From JALEFZ01 sp039817415 (lineage in GTDB: Bacteria; Bacteroidota; Bacteroidia; J057), in the NCBI GenBank assembly GCA_039817415.1, contig JBCBVV010000018.1:50318-114317 (forward strand): a stretch of DNA of 64,000 bases, written 5' to 3'. Below are positions 45,619 through 55,924 of the stretch, piece by piece. The position numbers were made by a program, and so were the translations under genes. The notes beneath the pieces are model-generated. The model was not told where the DNA came from. It saw only the letters and a list, made by a program, of their open reading frames with translations, and did no database searches. Every line of letters begins with the position of its first letter. The stretch's first letter is position 1.

Positions 45619-46935
45619 TCAGTCTACATTGTCGTGCAAGAACTTATTGTTCTCTCTCAACTTATATTTTTGTTCTTGATCCTCGTCCACTCTAGTTCTG
45701 GACATTTTAGGCTCCAAGGGTTGCTGGTCCATATCCAACATCATGCGCTTACGCTGGTATGCGGGTACAGTTTCCAATCCTTGAAGGCTTTCAGGATCAT
45801 GGATGTCATACATCTTAGAATTCAACTTCTGGATTCGTTGCTCTCTTTCTCTTCTGTTGAGCCTACGGTAAGCAGGTTCTTTATGAGGCACCTCTAGTCT
45901 AGCAGAAGGCGTTTCTTCAACGCTTTCTTCCTCTGCTTCTTGCTCAAATGTTTCCATATGATGCACTTCTGCCTGCTTTTCTGCGAAGCGGGTTGCGATA
46001 ACGGTAACACGAATTTTATCACCCATGTCCTCGTCATACACGATACCGTAGATGATATTCGCCTCATTACCGGCTGAGTCTTGAACAAATTCCACGATTT
46101 CAGTGGTTTCATCCATCCCCAAGGTATCTTCAGAAGCGGTGATGTTTACCACGATGCCCCTTGCGCCGTGGATATCGATGTTATCCAATAGCGGAGAGTT
46201 AATGGCCTCTTCCACTGCTTGCATAGCACGTCCCTCACCTTCTGCTGTAGCGGTTCCCATAAGGGCTTTTCCACCGTCACGCATGATGGTACAAACGTCA
46301 GCAAAGTCCACATTGATATAACCTTCAGTCGTAATGATTTCAGCAATACCCTTGGCGGCATTACATAGCACTTGATCGGCAGCATCAAAGGCCTTCTTCA
46401 TGGAAATGCTTGACCCAAGAATCTTCTGTAGATTGTTGTTGTCAATCACAATCATGGTATCTACATGCTCCTGCAGTTCATGAATGCCCTCGTCTGCTTG
46501 CTTGGCTCTTCGAGGCCCTTCAAACTTAAAGGGAGTTGTAACGATACCTACTGTCAGAATGCCCATGTCTTTTGCCATAGAGGCAATAACTGGGGCAGCA
46601 CCCGTACCTGTTCCCCCGCCCATACCAGCGGTAACGAATACCATTTTGGTATTGTCGGAAAGCACATCGCGGATCTCTTCGAGTGTCTCTAAGGCAGCTT
46701 TCTTCCCAATTTCGGGATTTGCACCTGCTCCCAGTCCTTCAGTCTGGGTCTGTCCTATATGAATTTTTACAGGCACATCACTGTTCTTAAGTGCCTGAAG
46801 GTCAGTGTTACAGATCAGGAAATCGACACCGTCGATTCCCTTCTCATGCATGTTATTCACTGCATTTCCACCACCTCCTCCTACACCGAGGACCTTTATG
46901 ATGGAATCTTGATTTTTTGGAAATTCAAATTGCAT
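45619..46935 (-). CDS. ftsZ: cell-division GTPase FtsZ
   Basis: A 438-residue tubulin homologue that forms the Z ring at midcell. GTP-binding elements: IKVLGVGGGGGNAVNNM near the N-terminus and the tubulin signature GMGGGTGTGAAP at about 105-116; the T7-loop region NVDFADV follows near 205. The Glu-rich linker (about 325-345) and the short C-terminal peptide (NNKFLHDNVD) that binds FtsA are present. It is the last gene of the division cluster, 42 bases after ftsA. Confidence 0.98.
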   Translation of the reverse strand: MQFEFPKNQDSIIKVLGVGGGGGNAVNNMHEKGIDGVDFLICNTDLQALKNSDVPVKIHIGQTQTEGLGAGANPEIGKKAALETLEEIRDVLSDNTKMVFVTAGMGGGTGTGAAPVIASMAKDMGILTVGIVTTPFKFEGPRRAKQADEGIHELQEHVDTMIVIDNNNLQKILGSSISMKKAFDAADQVLCNAAKGIAEIITTEGYINVDFADVCTIMRDGGKALMGTATAEGEGRAMQAVEEAINSPLLDNIDIHGARGIVVNITASEDTLGMDETTEIVEFVQDSAGNEANIIYGIVYDEDMGDKIRVTVIATRFAEKQAEVHHMETFEQEAEEESVEETPSARLEVPHKEPAYRRLNRREREQRIQKLNSKMYDIHDPESLQGLETVPAYQRKRMMLDMDQQPLEPKMSRTRVDEDQEQKYKLRENNKFLHDNVD

Positions 46936-46977
46936 GATTCTGGAATTATACTATTCGGAATTAGTGTTTCAATTGTG

Positions 46978-48303
46978 TTATTCAATAAAGTCGCCTGTGC
47001 TTGTCAGCGTGGATTCAAACCAGTTTTTCACCTTGTGAATGAAGCTGATCTTGGGCCCTGTTTTACTCGTCCCTCTTGCGAATCCTTGCTGCTGCAATTC
47101 TCTCTGTCCACTCGCTGGAGCGATCTCGTATTCTCCTGACTCCAATCCCATGATCACAAGGCCAGTACCTGTGGCAAACATGGGGAAGTTTACCTCGTCT
47201 ACGAGCCCAGAAGCGAGATGCTCACCAGGAAGTCCGATTCTGGTATCGATGCCTGTAACATATTCCACACACTGCTTCATGTGTTGAAGTTGGGCACCGC
47301 CGCCTGTTACCACGATCCCTGCTACGAGTTTATCCTCATAGCCAGAGTTTTTGATTTCAGCTGAAACAAACTCAAGAATTTCTTCCATGCGGGACTGAAT
47401 AATTCTTGCGAGCATGGATTTATGAATTTCCTTTGCGGGTCTGTCTCTTGGCCCAGGAATACTGATGATCACATCTTCCATCACAGCATCTGCCAAGGCA
47501 GAACCGTATTGGATTTTTAGCAATTCAGCGTGCTTTTTCATCACTTTGCATCCTTGCTTGATGTCTTCAGTAACAATGTTTCCTCCAAAAGGAATCACTG
47601 CAGTATGGCGAATGATATTGTTTTCAAATACAGCGATATCGGTGGTTCCTCCTCCAATATCTACCAAGCAGACGCCTGCTTCTTTTTCCTCATCTGTCAG
47701 CACTGCTGCAGAAGAAGCCAGTGGTTCTAAAATTAGTTCTGCTACTTCGAGTCCAGCACGACGGACACATTTGTAGATGTTATTGGCAGCGGTCATTTGG
47801 CCCGTTACGATGTGGAAGTTCCCTTCCAAACGCACGCCACTCATCCCAATAGGATCAATGATACCAGTCTGGTTATCAACCGTATACTCCTGTGGAAGTA
47901 CGTGGATAATTTCTGTACCTGGTTGAGTAGCGATCTTGAACATATCCTCATGGAGACGTGCTTGGTCTTCATGTGTAATTTCAAAATCAGGATTGTTCAG
48001 GGTAATGATACCTTTGTGTTGCATGGATCTCACATGCTCACCGGCAATGCCTACGTGTACCACTTCCACCTTGATGCCCGAATGTTTTTCGGCCTCAGCC
48101 ACTGCTTCGCGAATTGCACTCACAGTTTTTTCGATGTTGTTGACCACGCCACGTTGCACACCGTCGGACATCGATTTTCCGAATCCGAGGATGTTAATTT
48201 TTCCGTACTCGTTGCGTTTGCCGACTATTGCACAAATCTTAGTTGTACCAATATCCAGGCCGACAACGATTTGCTCTTGGTTTAGGTTCTTGTCGTTAGC
48301 CAT
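46978..48303 (-). CDS. ftsA: cell-division protein FtsA
   Basis: A 441-residue actin-fold ATPase that tethers FtsZ to the inner membrane. It has the phosphate-1 motif VVGLDIGTTKICAIVG at residues 12-27, the SHS2/1C domain after about 85, VCLVDIGGGTTDIAVF near 208 and IVVTGGGAQL near 330. The C-terminus ends in a region (FIHKVKNWFESTLTS) with amphipathic character, the expected membrane helix. Between the ftsQ stop and this ATG are 187 bases without a gene. Confidence 0.96.
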   Translation of the reverse strand: MANDKNLNQEQIVVGLDIGTTKICAIVGKRNEYGKINILGFGKSMSDGVQRGVVNNIEKTVSAIREAVAEAEKHSGIKVEVVHVGIAGEHVRSMQHKGIITLNNPDFEITHEDQARLHEDMFKIATQPGTEIIHVLPQEYTVDNQTGIIDPIGMSGVRLEGNFHIVTGQMTAANNIYKCVRRAGLEVAELILEPLASSAAVLTDEEKEAGVCLVDIGGGTTDIAVFENNIIRHTAVIPFGGNIVTEDIKQGCKVMKKHAELLKIQYGSALADAVMEDVIISIPGPRDRPAKEIHKSMLARIIQSRMEEILEFVSAEIKNSGYEDKLVAGIVVTGGGAQLQHMKQCVEYVTGIDTRIGLPGEHLASGLVDEVNFPMFATGTGLVIMGLESGEYEIAPASGQRELQQQGFARGTSKTGPKISFIHKVKNWFESTLTSTGDFIE

Positions 48304-48490
48304 AAGCTAGGGTTCGTTTAATACTTTCGAATAATTGTCAGATAGAATCCTGCTTCACGCCTTATCTATCTGCACTAAAGAACGATTGAACAAGGGCTCG
48401 ACCTTCATGGCTTTCCTCAGTGTTAGGGAGAAAAGGTCGGACATCGTACAGTTGGCTAAAGTTCTTTGCGTTTTCGGTTGCTCGATTGAA

Positions 48491-49363
48491 TCAGCGTTTC
48501 TTGCCGATTACTTGTCCTTTGTATTTCAGGCTTACTGATCTGTACTTGCGCCAGCCACTAACGGGAATGACTTGCTTGTAAAAATCCATTAGCTTTGAAA
48601 ACTTCTCTTCTATTCTGTCCGGATATCCGAACGCTATGTTCATATCCCCGATCGAGGGGAGCAATGTCAGTTCTCCATTTTGGGCGATGATCACCTCTGC
48701 GATCTGTGCATTCCAAAATTCGTTCTGATGGATATATTCCAATACAGGAACGGCATCTGAGATCGTCTCACATGAGAATGTATCTACCACCCCTTCATCA
48801 AAATCTCCCCTCACTAATGGCACATAAGCAGTATGCAAGGCTGAAACTGGAAATTTCTTCTTTTCTGCATCCACATAAAGGTGCCTCCCACTATTGTTGA
48901 CCATTCTTCCAACCGCCTCTCTGAGTTCTACATCTATGTTCAAAACACCCATGAAGCTCTTGTAAACTTCAGCATGCTTAATGGAAGGTGTTTGATTTAG
49001 GTTATTTTCTAGCATTGCCAGATCAATCTGGTTCATTGGAATTCCAGTAAGAGAAATCATCTCTTCCGGCAGCATACTTTTCATCACCCCTTCCTCATCC
49101 ATCATCTGTTGTTTGTGCTCTGAAAGCCAGTTTATGTTCACTTCCTTGAGTGGCATTTGGTCCTGATAGGAATACACTCCATACATGACCCCTGCAAGAA
49201 CAAGCAGAATGGCAGGATATAGAATGGCGGACTTGACGGGAATTCTGAATTTTCCTAGGTCAAGCTTTGGTGCCTTTACCCTTTCCTTTTGTTCCATTTC
49301 CTCAAGAGGCCTGTTTCTGCCTTGAGGTCTGGGACGTGTGGGTGGTACATGTACAAATGACAT
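48491..49363 (-). CDS. ftsQ: cell-division protein FtsQ
   Basis: A 290-residue bitopic protein: a basic cytoplasmic tail (1-48), one membrane helix (about 49-67, SAILYPAILLVLAGVMYGVYS) and a periplasmic part with POTRA-like (MPLKEVNINWLSEH, EEMISLTGIPMNQIDLAMLEN) and beta domains. Sequence conservation in FtsQ is low, but the position between murC and ftsA and the topology fix the call. It links the early and late division proteins. Confidence 0.88.
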   Translation of the reverse strand: MSFVHVPPTRPRPQGRNRPLEEMEQKERVKAPKLDLGKFRIPVKSAILYPAILLVLAGVMYGVYSYQDQMPLKEVNINWLSEHKQQMMDEEGVMKSMLPEEMISLTGIPMNQIDLAMLENNLNQTPSIKHAEVYKSFMGVLNIDVELREAVGRMVNNSGRHLYVDAEKKKFPVSALHTAYVPLVRGDFDEGVVDTFSCETISDAVPVLEYIHQNEFWNAQIAEVIIAQNGELTLLPSIGDMNIAFGYPDRIEEKFSKLMDFYKQVIPVSGWRKYRSVSLKYKGQVIGKKR

Positions 49364-49397
49364 AAGCTTAGTTTATTCCGTGTATCGAGTTCTTCGC

Positions 49398-50744
49398 TTA
49401 CTCTCCATATTCCTGTAAGATCCAATCCTTGACTTTAGGAACCTCCCTGTCAATGTCTCCTGCCCCAAGGGTGAGGAGAATAGAGGATCGATTTATTTGT
49501 TCTCCAATGGCCATCGGCAATTCGTTTTTCTGTACCAATTGCTTATTGACCAAGGTCATATCGTTCAATAATGCCTGACTTGTTACACCCGCTATCGGTT
49601 TTTCTCTTGCGGGGTATATGTCTAGCAATAGACAAGCATCCGCTTTCGAGAGTTCCTGAGCAAAGCCTTGCTGAAAGTCCCTTGTCCTGGTAAACAGATG
49701 CGGCTGAAAGACTACAATCAGTTTCCGTTCTGGAAATAGATGCCTAGCCGTAGAGATTACCGCCTCTATTTCCGAAGGGTGATGCGCATAATCATCTACA
49801 AAGGTGATTTGATCAGCATGATACTGCACTTCAAACCTTCTGTAGATTCCTTGAAAGCTTTCAACACCCTTCTTCAACTGCTGGAGATTCAAGCCTAATT
49901 TCACACCAATGGATAAGGCAGCCGTCATGTTAGAAACATTGTGGTAGCCTGGCATCGGCAGGGAAATGTTATTGATTTCTCCTTCCCTTGAAGCAAAATC
50001 AAACAAGGTGTGAAGACGATCAGGTCTCAGGTTGCCAGCTTTGTAAGTGCCAACAGGACCGTAAGATTCTACCTCCCTTTTCCAGTCAAAGTCAGCTGTG
50101 GCAGCATGTGCCAAAACATGATTTGCCTGATGCGAAAAAGTGCGATAGGTATCCTTCATTTCTTCGGCCGTTCCATAGATATCTAAGTGATCTGGATCCA
50201 GCGAAGTAACAATGGCCCATTCGGGTTTCAACGTCAGAAAAGAACGATCATATTCATCAGCTTCGACTACGAGCCATTCAGACTCTCCATAGACAAAGTT
50301 CGAATTCAAATTCAGGGAGATTCCTCCCAAAAAGGCTGTTACATCCAGCCCTGCGCTTCGCAGCACATGTGTCATCATGGTCGAGGTCGTGGTTTTGCCA
50401 TGTGTCCCAGCGACTGCAATAGTCTTGTAGTTCTGGCTAATTTGCCCTAAGACTTGAGAGCGTTTGAACATTGGGATATTGGCTTCCAATGCTGCAGCAT
50501 GCTCCGCGTTGTCTGGCTTAATGGCAGGGGTATAAACCACCACTTCCTGTTCTTCGATGCGCTTGGCATCCAATTCGTAAAAGACCTTAATTCCCAGTTC
50601 TTCTAGTGCTCTTGTTACCACTGAAGAAGCCCTGTCGTATCCCTCAACCACTTTTCCTTTCAAATGAAAGTATCTGGCCAAAGCACTCATCCCAATTCCT
50701 CCTATCCCCAGGAAATAAATTTTATCGGCGTCAAAAACATTCAT
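49398..50744 (-). CDS. murC: UDP-N-acetylmuramate-L-alanine ligase
   Basis: A 448-residue Mur ligase adding the first amino acid of the peptidoglycan stem. Motifs: GIGGIGMSALARY (UDP binding, 15-27), VAGTHGKTTTSTMMTHVL (ATP P-loop at about 110), VEADEYDRSFL, and VDDYAHHPSEI in the C-terminal domain. The start lies 1 base after the murG stop, so the two are translationally coupled. Cytoplasmic. Confidence 0.97.
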   Translation of the reverse strand: MNVFDADKIYFLGIGGIGMSALARYFHLKGKVVEGYDRASSVVTRALEELGIKVFYELDAKRIEEQEVVVYTPAIKPDNAEHAAALEANIPMFKRSQVLGQISQNYKTIAVAGTHGKTTTSTMMTHVLRSAGLDVTAFLGGISLNLNSNFVYGESEWLVVEADEYDRSFLTLKPEWAIVTSLDPDHLDIYGTAEEMKDTYRTFSHQANHVLAHAATADFDWKREVESYGPVGTYKAGNLRPDRLHTLFDFASREGEINNISLPMPGYHNVSNMTAALSIGVKLGLNLQQLKKGVESFQGIYRRFEVQYHADQITFVDDYAHHPSEIEAVISTARHLFPERKLIVVFQPHLFTRTRDFQQGFAQELSKADACLLLDIYPAREKPIAGVTSQALLNDMTLVNKQLVQKNELPMAIGEQINRSSILLTLGAGDIDREVPKVKDWILQEYGE

Positions 50745-50745
50745 G

Positions 50746-51858
50746 TTACTTGCTCTTTTGCCTTTTTTCTATTTCCGCGAAAATCACATCCACAATCTCC
50801 TTTGCAGCATAATGCTTTTCCATCCCCGCTATATTTTTCTCCAATTCTGTTAGCAATTCCTGATTACCCAAAACTGCAAGCGCCTCATCTACCATCTTTT
50901 CTTTAGCCTCTACATCCTTCACCAGTCTTGCCGCGTTCTTTTCTGTTAGGGAAAGCGCATTCTTGGTTTGATGGTCCTCCGCTACATTTGGAGAAGGCAC
51001 GATCACGGCTGGCTTACTCAAGGCGATTAACTCCGAAATGGTGGAAGCACCCGCGCGGCTTATGATCAAATCAGCTGCCGCATAGGCTGTTCCCATATCT
51101 TGGATAAAAGCTTCAAGCTTTACCTGTGGATGCTCCGGAACTTGCGTTTTCAACTCATCTACATAGATCTTACCACATTGCCAGAAAATCTGAGCTCCTG
51201 CCTCAATAATCTTATGGTAGTCCTTTAGCAAAGCCTGATTAATCGTTCTTGCCCCCAAACTTCCTCCTAAACTCAAGATTGTCGGTTTCTCAGGATCAAG
51301 ACCTAGTGCTTTTCTAGCCTCCTTTTTATCAGGTAAATCAAAAGTCCTGATTGGATTCCCTGTGACAATCGTCTTGGATGAATCGAGATACTTGTTGGCA
51401 TCCCCATTCCCCAACAAAATTCTATCCGCGTATTTGGATAACCATCTGTTGACCAGACCTGGATAGGCGTTTTGTTCACACAGGAACAATGGCACCTTCT
51501 TGCTGCTGGCTACGCGGCCCATGGGACCAGAGGCAAATCCGCCTACACCCACGACTGCATCGGGTTGAAAGCGTTTCATGATGCTTCTCGCCTGAAAAAG
51601 GCTGGTGAGAAGCTTTATGGGAAAGAGCGCATTTCGACGAAGGTTATTGAAAGTCAACTGGCGATAAATACCACTGATCCAAACCCCTTCAATCGGGAAA
51701 TTATAACGAGGCACCACATCCATTTCCATCCCTCCTTTTGCCCCGACAAATAGAATATCAGCATCCGGTTCGCGTTTTTTGATTTCAGTTGCGATAGAGA
51801 CAGCAGGGAAAATATGTCCTCCTGTTCCTCCGCCGGATATGATGATTTTTTTGCTCAT
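50746..51858 (-). CDS. murG: UDP-GlcNAc:undecaprenyl-PP-MurNAc-pentapeptide transferase MurG
   Basis: A 370-residue GT-B glycosyltransferase that makes lipid II on the inner face of the membrane. It has the G-loop SGGGTGGHIFPAVSIA at residues 8-23, the second loop GVGGFASGPMGRVA at about 105, the GGSLGARTINQAL block and SRAGASTISELIA with the UDP-GlcNAc site in the C-terminal domain. Length is normal. It is coupled to murC and lies 23 bases after ftsW. Confidence 0.97.
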   Translation of the reverse strand: MSKKIIISGGGTGGHIFPAVSIATEIKKREPDADILFVGAKGGMEMDVVPRYNFPIEGVWISGIYRQLTFNNLRRNALFPIKLLTSLFQARSIMKRFQPDAVVGVGGFASGPMGRVASSKKVPLFLCEQNAYPGLVNRWLSKYADRILLGNGDANKYLDSSKTIVTGNPIRTFDLPDKKEARKALGLDPEKPTILSLGGSLGARTINQALLKDYHKIIEAGAQIFWQCGKIYVDELKTQVPEHPQVKLEAFIQDMGTAYAAADLIISRAGASTISELIALSKPAVIVPSPNVAEDHQTKNALSLTEKNAARLVKDVEAKEKMVDEALAVLGNQELLTELEKNIAGMEKHYAAKEIVDVIFAEIEKRQKSK

Positions 51859-51881
51859 AGTTGCGGTCCAAATGGACCTAT

Positions 51882-53045
51882 TTATGCCCCTGCGAGGCGA
51901 TTAAGCATATTGCCGCGTTTCTTTTGTTCTTGTTTCTTTTCCATGGCATCCCTGCTTACACTCAAAATCATCCCTAGAGATACACAGGTCATAATGATCG
52001 AGGTTCCTCCTGTACTGATAATAGGCAATGTCAAACCTGTAGAAGGCAACAAACCCGAAGCTACTGCCATGTGCATCATGGCCTGCAATACCAGCAAGAA
52101 GGACAATCCACAAGCCATCAAGGCTCCAAAGGTCTTCGATACCGTTACAATGCTGACCGATCGAAACAGCAATAGCAGGAAGAATCCGATAATCACTGCT
52201 CCTCCAATCAGACCATATTCCTCGACGATAATCGCAAAGATGTAGTCTGCATTGGCCGATGGCAGAAAGTTGCGCTGAGAGCTTTTTCCCACTCCTTTTC
52301 CAAACATCCCTCCGGTCGCAATCGCAATGTGTGACTGTACAGTCTGATAGTCTCCATCATAACCAGACTCGGTCAACCTTTTTTCATAATCATCCCATCT
52401 ATTGGACCAGGTCTGAGAACGCTTGGCCGTCAGAACCATAAAAATCAATCCGATTACCCCTATTCCAGCTAGTATTCCTAGATATTTCAAGTCTACCCCA
52501 GCTACAAACATCACCATGATACTTGCCACAAACATCAGAGAAGCTGTACTTAAGTCAGATGGAGCAATCAATCCACAGATGACTGTTACCCAAAATAAGG
52601 CAGGAAGAAATCCCTCCGTAAAGTCTCGAATCACATCCTGACGCTGCGTCAACAGCTTGGCGAGGTAGATCATCAAGGTAAGCTTAGCAAGATCTGAAGG
52701 CTGAAAACTCTGCCCGAATACTGAAATCCATCTTGCCGCTTCGTTGAGTTCAGATCCCTGAATGATGGTGTAAAACAGCAATGGAATCGTTACGATCAAC
52801 ATGATGTTGGTCAAACGAGCGAAGATTCGGTAATCGAGCAAATGCACAGCAAACATCACCAGCAAACCCACCACAACCAGAATGATATGTTTCAGCACGA
52901 AGTACTCTACATCCCCCCCCTTGATTCTAAAGGCTGTCGCGCTAGATGCACTGTAAACAGCCAGAATAGAAGTCAAGGCAATCAGGATGGTTAAGATCCA
53001 GATGATCTTATCTCCTTTTAGTCTATGTAGAATCCAACGAAACAT
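51882..53045 (-). CDS. ftsW: division-specific peptidoglycan polymerase FtsW
   Basis: A 387-residue SEDS protein with ten membrane helices. Family motifs: GGDVEYFVLKHIILVVVG, RWISVFGQSFQPSDLAKL (conserved RW...QPSE-like loop), the PSDLSTASL block, and the catalytic loop region QSHIAIATGGMFGKGVG...PSANADYIFAIIVEEYGLIGG. It polymerises lipid II with FtsI at the septum. Located among the mur genes in the usual order. Confidence 0.95.
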   Translation of the reverse strand: MFRWILHRLKGDKIIWILTILIALTSILAVYSASSATAFRIKGGDVEYFVLKHIILVVVGLLVMFAVHLLDYRIFARLTNIMLIVTIPLLFYTIIQGSELNEAARWISVFGQSFQPSDLAKLTLMIYLAKLLTQRQDVIRDFTEGFLPALFWVTVICGLIAPSDLSTASLMFVASIMVMFVAGVDLKYLGILAGIGVIGLIFMVLTAKRSQTWSNRWDDYEKRLTESGYDGDYQTVQSHIAIATGGMFGKGVGKSSQRNFLPSANADYIFAIIVEEYGLIGGAVIIGFFLLLLFRSVSIVTVSKTFGALMACGLSFLLVLQAMMHMAVASGLLPSTGLTLPIISTGGTSIIMTCVSLGMILSVSRDAMEKKQEQKKRGNMLNRLAGA

Positions 53046-53062
53046 ATCTTGTCAGTTCTTCT

Positions 53063-54379
53063 TTATGCTAGTGCCAAAACGGCTTCTCTAAATTGCTCTC
53101 CTCTGTCGATGTAATTGCGGAACAGATCAAAACTTGAACAGGCTGGGCTCAGGAGAACTATGTCTCCCTTCTCTGCTTGTTGTTGAGCCAAGCGAACAGC
53201 TTCCTGCATAGAGGCAACATTCGAAATTGGCCTGTGAAAATTCTGTCTAATCTTTTCGTCATTTTCACCAAGAATGATGATGCTCTTCACCTTATCTGCT
53301 ACCAGTTGTAACAAACCTGTATAGTCATTCCCTTTATCAACTCCTCCTGCCAGCCAAATGACGGGTTTATCCATTGCCTCAAGGGCGTATTTGACTGCAT
53401 CTACATTAGTAGCTTTGGAATCATTGACCCACTCAACTCCCTTCATGTTGCCAATGGGCTCCAGCCTGTGTGCGATGGGTAGGAAGCTGTAAAGCGCTTC
53501 TTTCACCTCCTCTATTCGTAGGCCAAAAGCTTGTACAGCCAACAAAGCCGCCATGACATTCAGGTGATTATGAGGACCTAAGATTTTTAATTCCTTCAGG
53601 TCTATCATTTCCCCATTCATTAGCTTGAGCTGTCCTTCTAATCGAAGGGCATTCTTTCCCTTTTCAAGACCAAAACTCAGCTGCTGAGCTTTCACGGCGT
53701 TATTTTCCTTTCCCCATATACTCCATTTATCCTCCTCATTGAAGATGAATACATCATCAGCTGATTGATTCATCGTGATGCGATATTTGGAGTGCGTGTA
53801 GGCTTCCATGCTTCCTTGATATCTGTCCAAATGATCTGGTGTGATATTGAGAAGCAAAGCAATATTGGGCTGGAAGTCTACGCAGTCATCGAGCTGGAAA
53901 CTGCTCACTTCCAACACAAAGACCTCAGGCATGGGTAGGCTAGCTACCTGCATGGCAAAACTCTCACCGATATTCCCTCCGACATAAGCATTGATTCCAG
54001 CGCCTTTCAACAAGTGATGGATCAATGAAGTTGTTGTCGTTTTCCCATTGGAACCTGTGATGGCGATTATGGGTGCTTCTGCATATCTATAGGCGAATTC
54101 TATTTCCGAAATCACCGGGATATCTGCAGCAACCAATTCCTCAATCAGAGGTACCCAAGGTGGAATACCAGGGCTTTTAATGACGATTTCCGCGTCAAAG
54201 AACGATTCTTTAGTATGTCCTCCCTCTTCAAAAGGGATATTCAATTCGGTCAATTTTTCTTTGTACTGAGACTTCACCTGTCCTGCATCTGATACCAGCA
54301 CCTCATGTCCAAGCTTCTTAGCCAAGGCTGCTGCCCCTACACCACTTTCTCCAGCACCTAGTACAATGACTTTTCCCAT
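53063..54379 (-). CDS. murD: UDP-MurNAc-L-Ala:D-Glu ligase
   Basis: A 438-residue Mur ligase adding D-glutamate. Motifs: VLGAGESGVGAAALAKKLG (UDP site), ITGSNGKTTTTSLIHHLL (ATP P-loop at about 110-127), LLNITPDHLDRY and EWVNDSKATNVDA (Lys/Asp substrate-binding block), and LLSPACSSFDLF near the C-terminus. Only 1 base separates it from mraY. Cytoplasmic. Confidence 0.97.
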   Translation of the reverse strand: MGKVIVLGAGESGVGAAALAKKLGHEVLVSDAGQVKSQYKEKLTELNIPFEEGGHTKESFFDAEIVIKSPGIPPWVPLIEELVAADIPVISEIEFAYRYAEAPIIAITGSNGKTTTTSLIHHLLKGAGINAYVGGNIGESFAMQVASLPMPEVFVLEVSSFQLDDCVDFQPNIALLLNITPDHLDRYQGSMEAYTHSKYRITMNQSADDVFIFNEEDKWSIWGKENNAVKAQQLSFGLEKGKNALRLEGQLKLMNGEMIDLKELKILGPHNHLNVMAALLAVQAFGLRIEEVKEALYSFLPIAHRLEPIGNMKGVEWVNDSKATNVDAVKYALEAMDKPVIWLAGGVDKGNDYTGLLQLVADKVKSIIILGENDEKIRQNFHRPISNVASMQEAVRLAQQQAEKGDIVLLSPACSSFDLFRNYIDRGEQFREAVLALA

Positions 54380-54380
54380 C

Positions 54381-55817
54381 TTATCTCAATTTCAGCGTCG
54401 CAAATGCTAGCGCGACCAGAATAAAGGCTACGATATAGAATCGATTCGTAATCTTGGCTTCATGCAATCCACCTTTCTCAAAATGGTGGTGCAAAGGAGC
54501 CATTCTAAATATTCGTTTCCCCTCTCCATATTTTTTCTTGGTATAACGGAAGTAGCTGACCTGCAGAATCACAGATATCGCCTCCGCAAAGAAGATTCCG
54601 CAAAGGATTGGCAAGAGCAACTCCTTCTTGATCATCAGAGAAAGGATTCCTACTGCTCCACCGAGCGCCAAACTTCCAGTATCCCCCATAAACACTTGGG
54701 CAGGATAGGAGTTGTACCAGATGAATCCCATACATCCTCCTACTAGAGCTGCTGCAAAAACAAGCAGTTCAGAGGAAAGTGGGATATAGCTGATGTTTAG
54801 GTAATCGGAGAAGAGAAAGTTTCCAGATACGTAAGCAAACAGCCCTAGGCCTGCACCCACAATACTGGTTGTTCCCGCTGCTAAGCCGTCAATTCCATCC
54901 GTAAGGTTGACCGAGTTAGAAACAGCTGTTACAATGAAAATCACCACCAATAGGTAAATGATCTTGCCTAACCATTCTCCATCAATAAAATTCTTCAGAA
55001 TAACCACCTTCGAATAGTCGAAGACATAATTCTTGAAAAAGGGGAAGTCAGTCGTGTAGACAAAACTCTTATCCTTAGGCCCGAAGAGGTCATTGGCTAC
55101 CGATAGCCTTTTGTCCTCAGGAATCATGATCTGAATGCTTTGACGAGCATCCTTTTGCCCCTCCACAAAATTCCCCCTCTTTATCTGATAGCTTTGGAAC
55201 TTGCTGTAGTCCTCACCATCAGGTACAGAAGAAAAAGGTTTGTCTCCAATATGAGTTAATTCATCTCCTGCACGGAACCCAACGTCCTTCAAGATGGCTG
55301 TAGGCAATACCTTATTCAATTGAGTAAGGTGCGCTCTGCTTCCCATGAAGTCAGGATGTGTCAGCATGACAATCCCTACGATTAAACCAAGGGTAATTTG
55401 TCCTGCCAATTTGAACTTGCCTTTGAGACCACGCTTGTCTTTCAAAAAGACCTTGATGTAGTCATCCACAAAGCCAATGATTCCCATCCAAACCGTACCT
55501 AGAAGGATCAGCCAGACATAGCCATTTTTCAAGTCTCCCCACAACAAGGTAGGTATGACGATGGCCATGAGGATGATGATTCCTCCCATGGTTGGAGTTC
55601 CCTTTTTGTGCTGGTGGTCAGGGCCTTCTTTTGCGTCCCTTACCACTTCTCCAATCAGGTTTTTTCTCAGTAAGTCAATGATCTTCTTGCCAAACAGCAA
55701 GGATATGATCAGGCTAAAAATGATGGACAAAAAGCTCCGGAAGGTGATGTATTGAAATACGCCGAATCCCGGTAAGTCATATTTGTCATGGAGCCAATCG
55801 AGCAGATAATAAAGCAT
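54381..55817 (-). CDS. mraY: phospho-MurNAc-pentapeptide transferase MraY with a periplasmic insertion
   Basis: The ATG at 55817 gives 478 residues (the frame extends to 55883 without support). MraY makes lipid I at the inner membrane. The usual enzyme is about 360 residues; here about 105 extra residues (155-260) interrupt the region after the conserved GFVDDYIKVFLKDKRGLKGKFKL block (DDY at 118-120). The insertion has a PDZ-like core (FRAGDELTHIGDKPFSSV). Catalytic signatures NLTDGIDGLAAG (304-315), FMGDTGSLALG and PLHHHFE are intact. Part of the division cluster. Confidence 0.95.
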   Translation of the reverse strand: MLYYLLDWLHDKYDLPGFGVFQYITFRSFLSIIFSLIISLLFGKKIIDLLRKNLIGEVVRDAKEGPDHQHKKGTPTMGGIIILMAIVIPTLLWGDLKNGYVWLILLGTVWMGIIGFVDDYIKVFLKDKRGLKGKFKLAGQITLGLIVGIVMLTHPDFMGSRAHLTQLNKVLPTAILKDVGFRAGDELTHIGDKPFSSVPDGEDYSKFQSYQIKRGNFVEGQKDARQSIQIMIPEDKRLSVANDLFGPKDKSFVYTTDFPFFKNYVFDYSKVVILKNFIDGEWLGKIIYLLVVIFIVTAVSNSVNLTDGIDGLAAGTTSIVGAGLGLFAYVSGNFLFSDYLNISYIPLSSELLVFAAALVGGCMGFIWYNSYPAQVFMGDTGSLALGGAVGILSLMIKKELLLPILCGIFFAEAISVILQVSYFRYTKKKYGEGKRIFRMAPLHHHFEKGGLHEAKITNRFYIVAFILVALAFATLKLR

Positions 55818-55924
55818 GTTGTTGTGAGTGTATTTTTTAAAAATTGATGATCCAAGTTGAGCATTTTCACCTTCTTTCACCAACTCACACGAATAAATGC
55901 TTCCACCTGTCTACTAGCTGCCTG

